This document shows, piece by piece, positions 10,069 through 18,177 of a DNA stretch of 64,000 nt. The stretch is from Telmatobacter sp. DSM 110680. GTDB taxonomy: Bacteria > Acidobacteriota > Terriglobia > Terriglobales > Acidobacteriaceae. Position 1 is the first letter of the stretch. Each line of letters begins with the position of its first letter. Position numbers and translations under genes: made by a program. The stretch is from the NCBI RefSeq assembly GCF_039994875.1, contig NZ_CP121196.1, positions 1,984,001-2,048,000 of the forward strand. The letters run 5' to 3'. The notes below the pieces were generated by a model. It was not told the DNA's origin, did not search any database, and saw nothing but the letters and a program-made list of their open reading frames with translations.

Positions 10069-11496
10069 GTGAAGTCGAATGATTCTGACCTTACTTCTTC
10101 CGATGCGCGCAAACCAGCCAAGGTGGTGATTCGCGGTCAATACGCTTATCCACCTGGCCTGCGCTTTAATTTGCCCTTTTACAGATTCCATAGATTCTTC
10201 GATCCAACAAATCCGATTCTGTTGTTTGAGCATTTGCAACGCTATGGGCGTGCGGCGCATTACCGCATCCTGATGCATGACGTTGTCCTGTTCAACGATC
10301 CCAATGATATTGGGGAAGTGCTGATCGATAAAGCTGTTTTTTTTGGCAAGGACCGCACGCAGAAGCGAATGAAGATTCTGCTCGGCGAGGGGATGATCAC
10401 TTCTGACGGAGAGAAACACAATCGCGGCCGTCGGATTGCCGCGCCTGCATTCCACCGCCGCCGTATCGAGCGCTATGCTCAGCAGATTGTGGAGATTGCC
10501 GCGGGATTTCGCTCACAGTGGAAGCCTGGCGAGGAACTGAATATCTCAGCCGAGATGATGCGGCTTTCGCTACAAATTACTGCACGCACATTGTTCGACA
10601 CTGAAGTGACTCCGGAGATTCACGAGATCAACGACCAAGTGAATATCGTGATGGATTTGTATAACTTTCTGGTCGCGTTGCCGAGAGCGGAGCTTCTTCT
10701 AGGCTCGCCCTTGCCGCAGATGCGGCGTTTTCGCGCGGCCAAGAAGCGCCTGGATGAGGTGGTCAGTGGCATGATTAGCGCGCGGAGTGCAGAAGCGGCA
10801 ACTCCGGGTGCGGACAATGGGGCAGACCTGCTTTCGATGCTGCTGGCTGCGCGGGATGACCAAGGCGACGGCTTGAAGTTAAACGCGCAGGAGTTGCGCG
10901 ATCAGGTGCTCACGTTGTTTTTGGCCGGGTACGAGACCGTGGCCAATGCGTTGGGTTGGACGTGGCTGCTTCTGGGGCAGAATCCGGAGGCTGCGAACCG
11001 GTTTCACGCGGAACTCGACGCGGTTCTCGGCGATCGGCTGGCGACGCTGGAGGACGTGCCGCGGCTGTCCTACACGACGATGGTGCTATCTGAATCGATG
11101 CGGCTCTACCCTCCGGCCTGGGCGATGGGGCGCGAAGTTCTTGCGGATGTTTCGATCGGGCCGTATCGACTAAGAAAAGGGACGATGGTGTTTTTCAGCC
11201 AGTACATTGTGCAGCGCGATCCCAAATGGTTTCCGGAGCCTGAGCTCTTTCGCCCCGAGAGGTTCACCGCTGAAGCCAAGGCGGGACGGCCGAGGTTTGC
11301 GTACTTTCCATTCGGCGGCGGGGGACGGCAGTGCATCGGAGAGTCATTTGCCTGGATGGAAGCCATTCTGGCCCTGGCGACGATCGCGCAGCGCTGGCGC
11401 GTTGAACTGGTTGCAGGACAAAGAATTGAATTGCAACCAAAGATTACATTGCGGCCAAAGAACGGGATCCGTGTCAGCATCCTTCCGAGAGGCTGA
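10069..11496 (+). CDS. Cytochrome P450
   Basis: 475 residues with all P450 hallmarks: I-helix oxygen-binding motif FLAGYETVANAL (AGxET), K-helix ExxR in SESMRLYPP, a meander region ending RFTAEAKAGRP, and the heme loop FGGGGRQCIG with the axial thiolate at about Cys422. It resembles the CYP102/CYP4-like bacterial group, which often hydroxylates fatty acids or terpenoids. No redox partner is encoded nearby. No membrane anchor is visible, so it is cytosolic. The start is GTG at 10069. Confidence 0.93.
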   Translation: MKSNDSDLTSSDARKPAKVVIRGQYAYPPGLRFNLPFYRFHRFFDPTNPILLFEHLQRYGRAAHYRILMHDVVLFNDPNDIGEVLIDKAVFFGKDRTQKRMKILLGEGMITSDGEKHNRGRRIAAPAFHRRRIERYAQQIVEIAAGFRSQWKPGEELNISAEMMRLSLQITARTLFDTEVTPEIHEINDQVNIVMDLYNFLVALPRAELLLGSPLPQMRRFRAAKKRLDEVVSGMISARSAEAATPGADNGADLLSMLLAARDDQGDGLKLNAQELRDQVLTLFLAGYETVANALGWTWLLLGQNPEAANRFHAELDAVLGDRLATLEDVPRLSYTTMVLSESMRLYPPAWAMGREVLADVSIGPYRLRKGTMVFFSQYIVQRDPKWFPEPELFRPERFTAEAKAGRPRFAYFPFGGGGRQCIGESFAWMEAILALATIAQRWRVELVAGQRIELQPKITLRPKNGIRVSILPRG

Positions 11497-11596
11497 CGAA
11501 CAGTTTTCAAAACCAATTGGATGAAGGACCGCTAGGCAGGCATCGATTTCGCAGGTGCAAAGATTCGACACATCAACGATGCCGTAAACTCGAAGG

Positions 11597-12697
11597 GTGG
11601 GATTTCAGAGTTTTTATGGCAATGAAACGACGGTGCGGCACTTGCGCGAGGGGTTGCGCAGCGGGCATTTTCCGCAGGCGCTGATTCTCGCTGGCCCCAG
11701 GGGCGCAGGAAAGTACACGCTTGCGCTTATGCTGGCGCAGGCTGTGAACTGCCTCGAGCCCGCCGAGACCGATGGGCTGCCGGATTTTTGCGGGCATTGT
11801 TCAAATTGCGTGCGCATTGGGGAGTCAGCCAACCTCGAAGAGCGGGTTGCGGAGGCCGTAGCTACTCGCGACGATATGCGGGATGCGGACAAGCGGGAGA
11901 CCCGCATCCTGGTCCAAACCCACCCTGATGTGCTGATCGTGCCGCCGGATCCGCCGCAGCTTTTGATCAAGATGGGGCAGGTGCGCGCGGTGATCCACGC
12001 GGCCTATTATCGGCCTCCGGCGGCAGCGCACAGGGCATTCACGATCTTCACCACCTCCGCATTCATGAAGGAGGCGGCAAACAGTCTGCTAAAGGTTCTG
12101 GAAGAGCCACCGGAGCGCACATCGCTGATTCTGCTCGCGGAGAATCCGCATGAGCTGCTGCCAACGATCCGCTCGCGTGCGCTTCTTTACAGACTCGGCG
12201 CGCTGCCGCCTGCGGAGATCGAAGAATTGCTGGCGGAGCGGCGTCCGGAGTTGAAGCCTGCGCAAAGAGCGTTGGCGGCGCGACTGGCGGAGGGTGCTGT
12301 GGGCCGAGCACTAACGATCGATCTCGAAGTGTATCTTGCTAGTCGACAGGATGCGCTGCTGGTATTGCGAACGGCGTTGCGGGAGCCAAATTTCTCGCAA
12401 CTCTTCCACGCGACGGAAAGCTATCGCGGGGGCGCCGATGGGCAGGAGAAGACCATCAACCTGCTGCGCGCGATGGGAAGCTTGCTCGAAGACCTGCTGC
12501 TTATGTTGGCCGGGACGCCAGGGCTGATTCGCAATCTCGATCTTTCAGCTGAGCTTGAACGTATGGCCCAAGGTCTTAACGTCGAATGGATCGCTGCGAC
12601 TTCCCGCGCGGTCGTGCAGGTGGAACAGGGGATGCGGCGGAACCTGTTGCGCTCGCTCTCACTTGATGCAATGGCGGTTGGGCTGCAGGAACGTTAA
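11597..12697 (+). CDS. holB: DNA polymerase III delta prime subunit
   Basis: The clamp-loader subunit of the replicative polymerase, a member of the AAA+ fold that helps load the beta clamp on DNA. 366 residues begin FYGNETTVRHLREGL, followed by a modified P-loop GPRGAGKYTLA and a zinc-binding knuckle with Cys residues in CLEPAE and CGHCSNC. An insertion of about 30 residues separates the zinc region from the sensor helices (MKEAANSLLKVLEEPPERT, the canonical delta prime signature). The start is GTG at 11597; no in-frame ATG lies nearby. Delta prime does not hydrolyse ATP, consistent with the Tyr after the P-loop Lys. Confidence 0.92.
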   Translation: MGFQSFYGNETTVRHLREGLRSGHFPQALILAGPRGAGKYTLALMLAQAVNCLEPAETDGLPDFCGHCSNCVRIGESANLEERVAEAVATRDDMRDADKRETRILVQTHPDVLIVPPDPPQLLIKMGQVRAVIHAAYYRPPAAAHRAFTIFTTSAFMKEAANSLLKVLEEPPERTSLILLAENPHELLPTIRSRALLYRLGALPPAEIEELLAERRPELKPAQRALAARLAEGAVGRALTIDLEVYLASRQDALLVLRTALREPNFSQLFHATESYRGGADGQEKTINLLRAMGSLLEDLLLMLAGTPGLIRNLDLSAELERMAQGLNVEWIAATSRAVVQVEQGMRRNLLRSLSLDAMAVGLQER

Positions 12698-12961
12698 CGC
12701 GACGTTACAGCATATACGCGTCAAAAAAGGCAACCTCGCCCCTGCACCGGGCATCTGTTGGAATAGAATCAGAACACTTTCAACGGCAAAGAGTTACTTG
12801 TAGTCGCATCACCCGGGTGTGCCGAGGTTTGTCGTCTGCAAGTTGATGTTTTCTATGCAACTGCCAAGAGCAGTTCCAGTGATTTGCTAGTCAAGCAAAT
12901 AGAAGTTGATGTTCTGCATCTGTGCAATTCAGAGTCCTGTTGCGTTGGAGGAACTTATTTT

Positions 12962-13306
12962 ATGAATAGTCAGTCAATGTTGCCAGGGGTAGAAAGTCAG
13001 CGCCGCGCCGCAGATTTTTTTGCAACGCATCGTCGGAGCCAGAGTTCCATCGGGACACCGTCATTTCGGTTTACCAATCACGAGATTGATGAGAATTCAG
13101 CTCATCGGCAGGCTGAGCAGTTTTATTTACAGAAGCAGATTCAATCGCAGACGCCAATGGTAATTGTGCTGGAAGACGGCGAGAAACTTGAAGGTCAGAT
13201 TGAGTGGTACGACCGTGGCGTACTGAAGGTGCGCGGTAAAGCTAAGATTCTTATATATAAATCTGCGATCAAATACATGTATAAACTTGGCGAGGCCGGG
13301 CAGTAA
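12962..13306 (+). CDS. hfq: Hfq-like RNA chaperone with N-terminal extension
   Basis: 114 residues. The C-terminal half is an Sm/Hfq fold: a helix QAEQFYLQKQIQ, then TPMVIVLEDGEKLEGQIEWYDRGVLKVR (Sm1) and ILIYKSAIKYMYKL (Sm2, where classic Hfq has YKHAIS). The first 45 residues are a polar extension not found in enterobacterial Hfq. Hfq hexamers bind small RNAs and mRNAs. The start is set by GGAGG 13 bases before the ATG. A leader of 264 bp without a gene precedes it; within it AAGTTGATGTT occurs twice (near 12840 and 12903). Convergent with the Sua5 gene, 10 bp away. Confidence 0.85.
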   Translation: MNSQSMLPGVESQRRAADFFATHRRSQSSIGTPSFRFTNHEIDENSAHRQAEQFYLQKQIQSQTPMVIVLEDGEKLEGQIEWYDRGVLKVRGKAKILIYKSAIKYMYKLGEAGQ

Positions 13307-13316
13307 GAATGCAGCG

Positions 13317-14459
13317 CTAATCTCTGTCAGAATGAGCAGCTTTTCTCAGGCGATCGCGAATTGCCTCGCCGACTCCTGCGGTTTGTGGGAGGGGGCAGAG
13401 GATTACAGTGCAGCCTTCCGCATCGAGCGCGCGCAATCCTGCGTAGAGTTTCTCGGCCAGTTCTTCAGGCGCACTCCAACGACCCCATGGAAACTCGGCG
13501 GCACCGCGTAGCGGCGGTTCGAACGTGGTCTGAGCCAGTTCCGCAGGTAGCATGATGCCTAGTCGATCTTTGGTGAAGGGCCGAGCTGCGTTGACCAGAT
13601 GCGCGGGAAGGTCGGCCAGCGCGGCTTCGACGAGGATAAGGTGCGCGCGCGGCGCATAGTGGCGCAGGCCCACTCCTGGAGAGGGAAGCGACTCGCGAAC
13701 AGCGCTGATTGGAAGCATTTGTTCCTTGAAGTAATCCACGGGACCGGCAACTTCACGAATCTGCTGGGCGGTTATCGCTCCGGGGCGGTAGATGAGCATC
13801 GGGCTTTGAGTCGGATCGAGGACAGTCGATTCAACTCCGTGCTGAGTTGGACCCGCGTCAACAACAGCGTCGATTCTGCCGTCGAGATCTGCGAGGACGT
13901 GTGCGGCGGTTGTGGGACTAATGTGGCTGAAAATATTAGCGCTGGGTGCGGCAACGGGCACTCCAGCCTGTCGAATGATTTCAAAGGCGACGAGATGCGC
14001 GGGCATGCGGACGCCGACTAGCGGACGACCGGCGGTGACAACGTCGGGAATAGTGGCGGAACGGGGCAGGAGCAGCGTCAAAGGTCCGGGCCAAAACTCC
14101 TCCATCAACCTGCGCACGATAGGCGCATACTCGGTGACGAGGTGACTCAACATCGAATTTTGATGGACCGGCCCGGCGATGTGCACGATGATCGGATCCC
14201 ACGATGGGCGCTGTTTGGCATTAAATATGCGCTCAACTGCGGCAGGGTCGAGCGCGTTGGCGCCAAGGCCGTAGACCGTTTCGGTCGGCAAGGCGACCAG
14301 GCCGCCGGTGCGAAGAATCTGTGCCGCGCGAGCGATGGCAACTTGCGCATGCCTGGTGTGGATGGCTGCAGGATCGACGACAAGGCGTTCGGTCTTCACG
14401 TTATCATTGTCGCTGTTTGTAGCGCCGGCGGCTACCTGCGTATACTCACTCCTTATCAT
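13317..14459 (-). CDS. tsaC: Threonylcarbamoyl-AMP synthase, Sua5 type
   Basis: Makes threonylcarbamoyl-AMP from threonine, bicarbonate and ATP, the first step of the t6A modification of ANN-decoding tRNAs. The N-terminal YrdC domain shows LRTGGLVALPTETVYGLGANALD, AKQRPSWDPIIVHI, FWPGPLTLLLPRS and VPVAAPSANIFSHISPTTA. A Sua5 C-terminal domain follows after the linker SLPSPGVGLRHYAPRA. The ATG at 14459 overlaps head to head with the ATG of the divergent CYTH gene. A GTG at 14399 is an alternative start that would leave a 58-bp promoter space. Residues upstream of 14459 have no family similarity. Confidence 0.9.
   Translation of the reverse strand: MIRSEYTQVAAGATNSDNDNVKTERLVVDPAAIHTRHAQVAIARAAQILRTGGLVALPTETVYGLGANALDPAAVERIFNAKQRPSWDPIIVHIAGPVHQNSMLSHLVTEYAPIVRRLMEEFWPGPLTLLLPRSATIPDVVTAGRPLVGVRMPAHLVAFEIIRQAGVPVAAPSANIFSHISPTTAAHVLADLDGRIDAVVDAGPTQHGVESTVLDPTQSPMLIYRPGAITAQQIREVAGPVDYFKEQMLPISAVRESLPSPGVGLRHYAPRAHLILVEAALADLPAHLVNAARPFTKDRLGIMLPAELAQTTFEPPLRGAAEFPWGRWSAPEELAEKLYAGLRALDAEGCTVILCPLPQTAGVGEAIRDRLRKAAHSDRD
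14417..14446 (+). promoter_or_regulatory. Candidate promoter of CYTH gene, possibly leaderless
   Basis: TTGTAG at 14417-14422 and TATACT at 14441-14446 are separated by 18 bases. Transcription would begin around 14453, about five bases before the ATG at 14458, leaving no room for a ribosome binding site. It lies within the 5' end of the divergent Sua5 gene if that gene starts at 14459. Confidence 0.4.
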
Positions 14460-15042
14460 GTCTATCGAGACGGAGATCAAATTCCGGGTTTCGAGTGTGG
14501 GAGAACTTGTGCTGCAGCTTCGTGGAGCTGGGTTTCGCCAGCAGACGCCGCGCTCATTTGAAAGTAATGTTCTGTATGACACGGCTGACCGCAAGATGCG
14601 TGCGCGGACAGAGATTCTCCGCATCCGCAGCTATGCGGGCAAGTGGATGGTGACGCATAAGAGGCTGCCGGACATCGGACCGGGCGAGGATGCGCACAAG
14701 CATCGCGTGGAGACGGAGACTGAAGTTGGCGACGGCGATGTGCTGGCACAGGTCTTCAAGTCGCTTGGGCTGGTCGAGGCATTTCGCTACGAGAAGTGGC
14801 GCAGCGAGTGGACCGACGATGAAGGGCACTGCGTAATCGATGAGACGCCGATCGGCGACTACGCGGAACTTGAAGGTTCTGCGGAGTGGATTGATCGCAC
14901 CGCGGCACGAATCGGCGTGGATCGCACGGCTTACATCACGCTCAGCTATGGGCGGCTTTTCGAGCAGTGGCGCGAAGAGCATCATTCCGAGGCCAACGAT
15001 CTGACGTTCGATGCGGTTGCGGCGGCGGTTGGAAATCACTAA
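14458..15042 (+). CDS. CYTH domain protein (class IV adenylate cyclase / triphosphatase type)
   Basis: 194 residues covering one CYTH domain. The signature ExExK is ETEIKF at residues 4-9. Further tunnel residues are in ILRIRSYAGKWMVTHKR, HRVETETEV, FRYEKWRSEW, DETPIGDYAELEG and the C-terminal WIDRTAARIGVDRTAYITLSYGRLF. CYTH enzymes bind a triphosphate and divalent metals inside a beta-barrel; members are thiamine or inorganic triphosphatases or adenylate cyclases, and the choice cannot be made from sequence. Its start codon overlaps that of the divergent Sua5 gene (CATG at 14457-14460). Confidence 0.88.
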   Translation: MSIETEIKFRVSSVGELVLQLRGAGFRQQTPRSFESNVLYDTADRKMRARTEILRIRSYAGKWMVTHKRLPDIGPGEDAHKHRVETETEVGDGDVLAQVFKSLGLVEAFRYEKWRSEWTDDEGHCVIDETPIGDYAELEGSAEWIDRTAARIGVDRTAYITLSYGRLFEQWREEHHSEANDLTFDAVAAAVGNH

Positions 15043-15141
15043 GGGTGGCGCAATGTGCCTCTGACTACGCGCTTTCCTGGCTGGATCGCCGCCAATAAGG
15101 ATGTCTTTCGCATCCACCGAAACTCGTGGTAGGTTTGGCGC

Positions 15142-17154
15142 ATGCGCAATTCGATGATTTCCTTGTTCGCCATGTGTTTTCTGATTTCCGTTTCTGCGCT
15201 CGCCCAAAAAGACGGTGATGCGCGCGTCCTGCGATACGCCATCGTTTCAGCTGGTCAAAGAGCTGGTAGTGAGGTCGACACTTTCAGTCCGGACGGCAGG
15301 ATCACGAGTGCATTCGAATTTAACGATCGCGGACGTGGACCGAAGATCGAAGCGCGATATGTGGTTGGGTCAGATGGGATGCCCATGCGCACGGACATCA
15401 CCGGCGTCGACTACTTGAAAGCGCCCGTCGATGAGCACTTCAGCGCGGAAGGCGGGCAAGCCCAGTGGAAAAGCACATCCGAGGAGGGTCACGCGCCGGC
15501 AGGGCGTTTCTATATAGCGATTAACTCTCCCGCGTTGGAAACTGCACTGCTCGCCCAAAAGCTTGTCAAAGCCGGTACCGTAGGCGTCAAGCTGTTTCCC
15601 GCAGGCGAGGCGCACATCGAAAAACTTGCCGAACTGACTCTTGAGGATCACGGCGAGTCCATGCATGTTGCCGAGTATGCAATCACGGGCCTGGCGTACA
15701 CGCCGATCTCAGTGTGGCTGGATGATCAACTGAATTTTTTTGCACAGCCCGGTACGTGGACCGCGATTTTGCGCGAAGGCTGGGAATCGACCAACGCCAA
15801 ACTGGATGCATTCACCAAGCAGTCCGACACGGACCGATATAAACAACTGGCCCTTAAGTTGACCCGGCACCCGAAAACGCCGCTCGCCATTGAGCATGTC
15901 CGACTTTACGATTCTGTTCACGCGACGATGGCGGACGATCAAACGGTCGTTGTGAGCGGCGATCACATCATGGCTGTATCTCCGGCTGCGTCAGCGCAAG
16001 TGCCAGCGAACGCCGAACACATTGATGGCCGCGGAAAAACGCTGCTTCCGGGGTTGTTCGATATGCACGCCCATGCCCAACCCGCTGATGGCATTATGAA
16101 CATCGCGAGTGGAGTGACCTCGATTCGCGACATGGGAAATGACATTAATGACCTGGCCACGATGCAGCAGCAGTGGCAGGAAGGAAGTACTATCGGTCCG
16201 CGGGTTTCTAAGGCTGGACTTATCGACGGCCGTGACCCGATGCAGGCTCCAACTGGAATCTTCGTCACAACGCAAGACGAGGCGAACGCAGCGGTGAATC
16301 ATTATGCGGATCTGGGATATATCCAGACCAAGGTTTACAGCTCTCTGAACCCTGCGTTGCTCCCGGAAATCATTCAAGTTTCACATCAACGCGGGATGCG
16401 CGTTAGCGGTCACATTCCGAACGGGATTACGGCTTCGCAATTCGTAAGCGAGGGTGCCGATGAGATTCAGCACATCAATTTCATTTTCCTCAACTTCCTT
16501 GCAGACAAAGTTAAAGACACGCGAACTCCGGAACGTTTCACTTCTGTGGGACAGTATGCTCGCGAACTGGATCTGCATTCAAAGCCTGTGAATGACTTTA
16601 TCGATCTGCTGCTGCAGCATCACACTACCGTAGATGTGACGCTCGCAACTTTCGAAGGCATGTTCATCGGCCGGCCAGGGCACGTCTCGCCGGACTTCGC
16701 GCCGGTTCTCGATCGCTTGCCGGCGCAAATTCAGCGCGGGGCATTCACTGGAGGACTGACCGTGACCTCTGCCAACGACCAGACTTACCGAGATTCCTGG
16801 GCAGCCATGCTGAAGATGACCAAGCGGATGTACGATGCGGGAGTGCCGATCCTTGCCGGAACCGATGCCACGGCGGGGATTATGCTCCATCGCGAACTTG
16901 AACTGGAAGTCCAGGCTGGAATTGCTCCTCTGAAGGCGCTTCAAAACGCAACATTTGTTGCTGCCACGGTCCTCAAGAAGCAGGATCAACTGGGATCAAT
17001 CGAGCCGGGAAAACTAGCAGATATGGTGCTGGTGGAGGGCGATCCTGGCGCCAACATCGCCGATATTCGGCGCTGTCGCACTGTAATCAAGAATGGAGCG
17101 GTGTTTGACAGCGGCCGGCTTTATAGCGCGGCAGGAATTCTTCCTGCGAAGTAG
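15142..17154 (+). CDS. Secreted amidohydrolase (imidazolonepropionase-like)
   Basis: 670 residues: a signal peptide (MISLFAMCFLISVSALAQ), an N-terminal beta domain of about 230 residues, then a metal-dependent amidohydrolase barrel. The first metal motif is LLPGLFDMHAHAQPADG (HxH). RVSGHIPNG and ADEIQHINFIF give later His ligands, and LAGTDATAG gives the catalytic Asp. The C-terminus LGSIEPGKLADMVLVEGDPGANI is typical of the subfamily that includes prolidase-like and aryldialkylphosphatase enzymes. It acts outside the cytoplasm; the substrate is unknown. Confidence 0.87.
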   Translation: MRNSMISLFAMCFLISVSALAQKDGDARVLRYAIVSAGQRAGSEVDTFSPDGRITSAFEFNDRGRGPKIEARYVVGSDGMPMRTDITGVDYLKAPVDEHFSAEGGQAQWKSTSEEGHAPAGRFYIAINSPALETALLAQKLVKAGTVGVKLFPAGEAHIEKLAELTLEDHGESMHVAEYAITGLAYTPISVWLDDQLNFFAQPGTWTAILREGWESTNAKLDAFTKQSDTDRYKQLALKLTRHPKTPLAIEHVRLYDSVHATMADDQTVVVSGDHIMAVSPAASAQVPANAEHIDGRGKTLLPGLFDMHAHAQPADGIMNIASGVTSIRDMGNDINDLATMQQQWQEGSTIGPRVSKAGLIDGRDPMQAPTGIFVTTQDEANAAVNHYADLGYIQTKVYSSLNPALLPEIIQVSHQRGMRVSGHIPNGITASQFVSEGADEIQHINFIFLNFLADKVKDTRTPERFTSVGQYARELDLHSKPVNDFIDLLLQHHTTVDVTLATFEGMFIGRPGHVSPDFAPVLDRLPAQIQRGAFTGGLTVTSANDQTYRDSWAAMLKMTKRMYDAGVPILAGTDATAGIMLHRELELEVQAGIAPLKALQNATFVAATVLKKQDQLGSIEPGKLADMVLVEGDPGANIADIRRCRTVIKNGAVFDSGRLYSAAGILPAK

Positions 17155-17184
17155 ACTACGGTTTTTTAACAGCCCGGTATGGGG

Positions 17185-17225
17185 ATGTGGATTGATCGCA
17201 CCGTCGCCCGGATCGGTGCGGACGC
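17185..17225 (+). pseudogene. Short remnant resembling the CYTH gene
   Basis: The bases from about 17185 repeat, with changes, a piece of the CYTH gene at 14887-14925. Seventeen bases are identical at first and the translated match is WIDRT-ARIG-D. No open frame continues on either side. This looks like a scar of a former duplicate. Confidence 0.35.
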
Positions 17226-17377
17226 TCTCTGGGTTTGCGCGTGGCTGAGTTGCGGATTGGACAAGACGGCGTTTGCGAGGACTCAACTTATCCTGCCGCT
17301 CGCCAAAAGCCGATAGCGTTCAATCACAATTGCCGCTCAACCCTTGTGCTTATCGTCTCTTCTTCTTCGGGCGAGCG

Positions 17378-17974
17378 TCAGCGAAGGGGTTCCTTTGCCG
17401 ACGCCGCCGAACCAGGTGGTTCACGGAAGGGTTCCACAGAGATGCGCTCGTAACACACTTCCAAAACCGTCAGGTATTCTGACCCGCCGGGCGCGTGGAG
17501 AACTACGCTGTCACCCGCTGTCGACTTCATCAACGCGCGCCCGAGAGGTGACACCCAACTGATGTGGTTGCGGTTGAGATCGACCTCGTCGGTGCCTACG
17601 ATGCTCACTACTCGCTCCGCCCCCGCGGCGTTGGCATAGCGGACGGTCGCCCCGAAGAACGCCCTCGCCTCCGCCTGTCTCGATCTCGGAGCTTCCGGGT
17701 CCACCACTTCAGCGGCCTCGATTCGCTTTGTGAGAAAGCGAATCCGTCCATCAATCTGCCGCAGTCGCCGCTTGCCGTACTGATAGTCGGCGTTTTCACT
17801 GCGATCGCCGTTGCCAGCGGCCCACGCCACCACCTCCGCCACTGCCGGGCGGTCCCTAGTAAGCAGAAAACGGTGCTCATCTTTGAGGCGCTGCAGCCCG
17901 CCTGGGGTTATGTAGTTCTTGACTTGCGTGGCGGGCTCGTCCGGTTGTGGTCGTCTTGTAAAGCCTTTACGCAT
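17378..17974 (-). CDS. greB: Transcription elongation factor GreB
   Basis: 198 residues. Gre factors enter the secondary channel of RNA polymerase and stimulate cleavage of backtracked RNA. The coiled-coil N-domain has the conserved tip GNGDRSENADYQYGKRRLRQIDGRIRFLTKRIEAAEVVD, with the two acidic residues in GDRSENADY. The globular C-domain follows (FFGATVRYANAAGAERVVSIVGTDE, ISWVSPLGRALMKSTAGDSVVLHAPGG). The DYQYGKRRLR pattern favours GreB over GreA. The start at 17974 was chosen for the AGAGGA ribosome binding site. The N-terminal 20 residues are extra relative to E. coli GreB. Confidence 0.92.
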   Translation of the reverse strand: MRKGFTRRPQPDEPATQVKNYITPGGLQRLKDEHRFLLTRDRPAVAEVVAWAAGNGDRSENADYQYGKRRLRQIDGRIRFLTKRIEAAEVVDPEAPRSRQAEARAFFGATVRYANAAGAERVVSIVGTDEVDLNRNHISWVSPLGRALMKSTAGDSVVLHAPGGSEYLTVLEVCYERISVEPFREPPGSAASAKEPLR

Positions 17975-18084
17975 CTCGCAAGTCCTCTCACGGAATATCG
18001 TCGATTTGGACATAACCAAAATGTGAAGACGAAAGGATGGTAGAGGCTCGCACTATCCCAGGTCCGAAAATCCGGGCCAAAACA

Positions 18085-18156
18085 GAAGCAGATCCTTCGC
18101 TTACCACCCCCAAACTGAGGAAGGCGTTTGGAGCCCCGTTCGCTGAGGACGACACT
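18085..18156. repeat. Dispersed hairpin repeat, copy A
   Basis: One of three related intergenic elements in this window (others at 55635 and 56835). It starts GCAGATCCTTCGCTTACC, contains an imperfect palindrome with arms CCCCAAAC and GTTTGGAG, and ends in a GTTCGCTGAGGACGACAC tail. Compared with copy C, the arms have changed on both sides so that pairing is kept. It lies between greB and secA, downstream of secA. Confidence 0.7.
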
Positions 18157-18177
18157 CCACGCAAATGGGAAGTTGTG

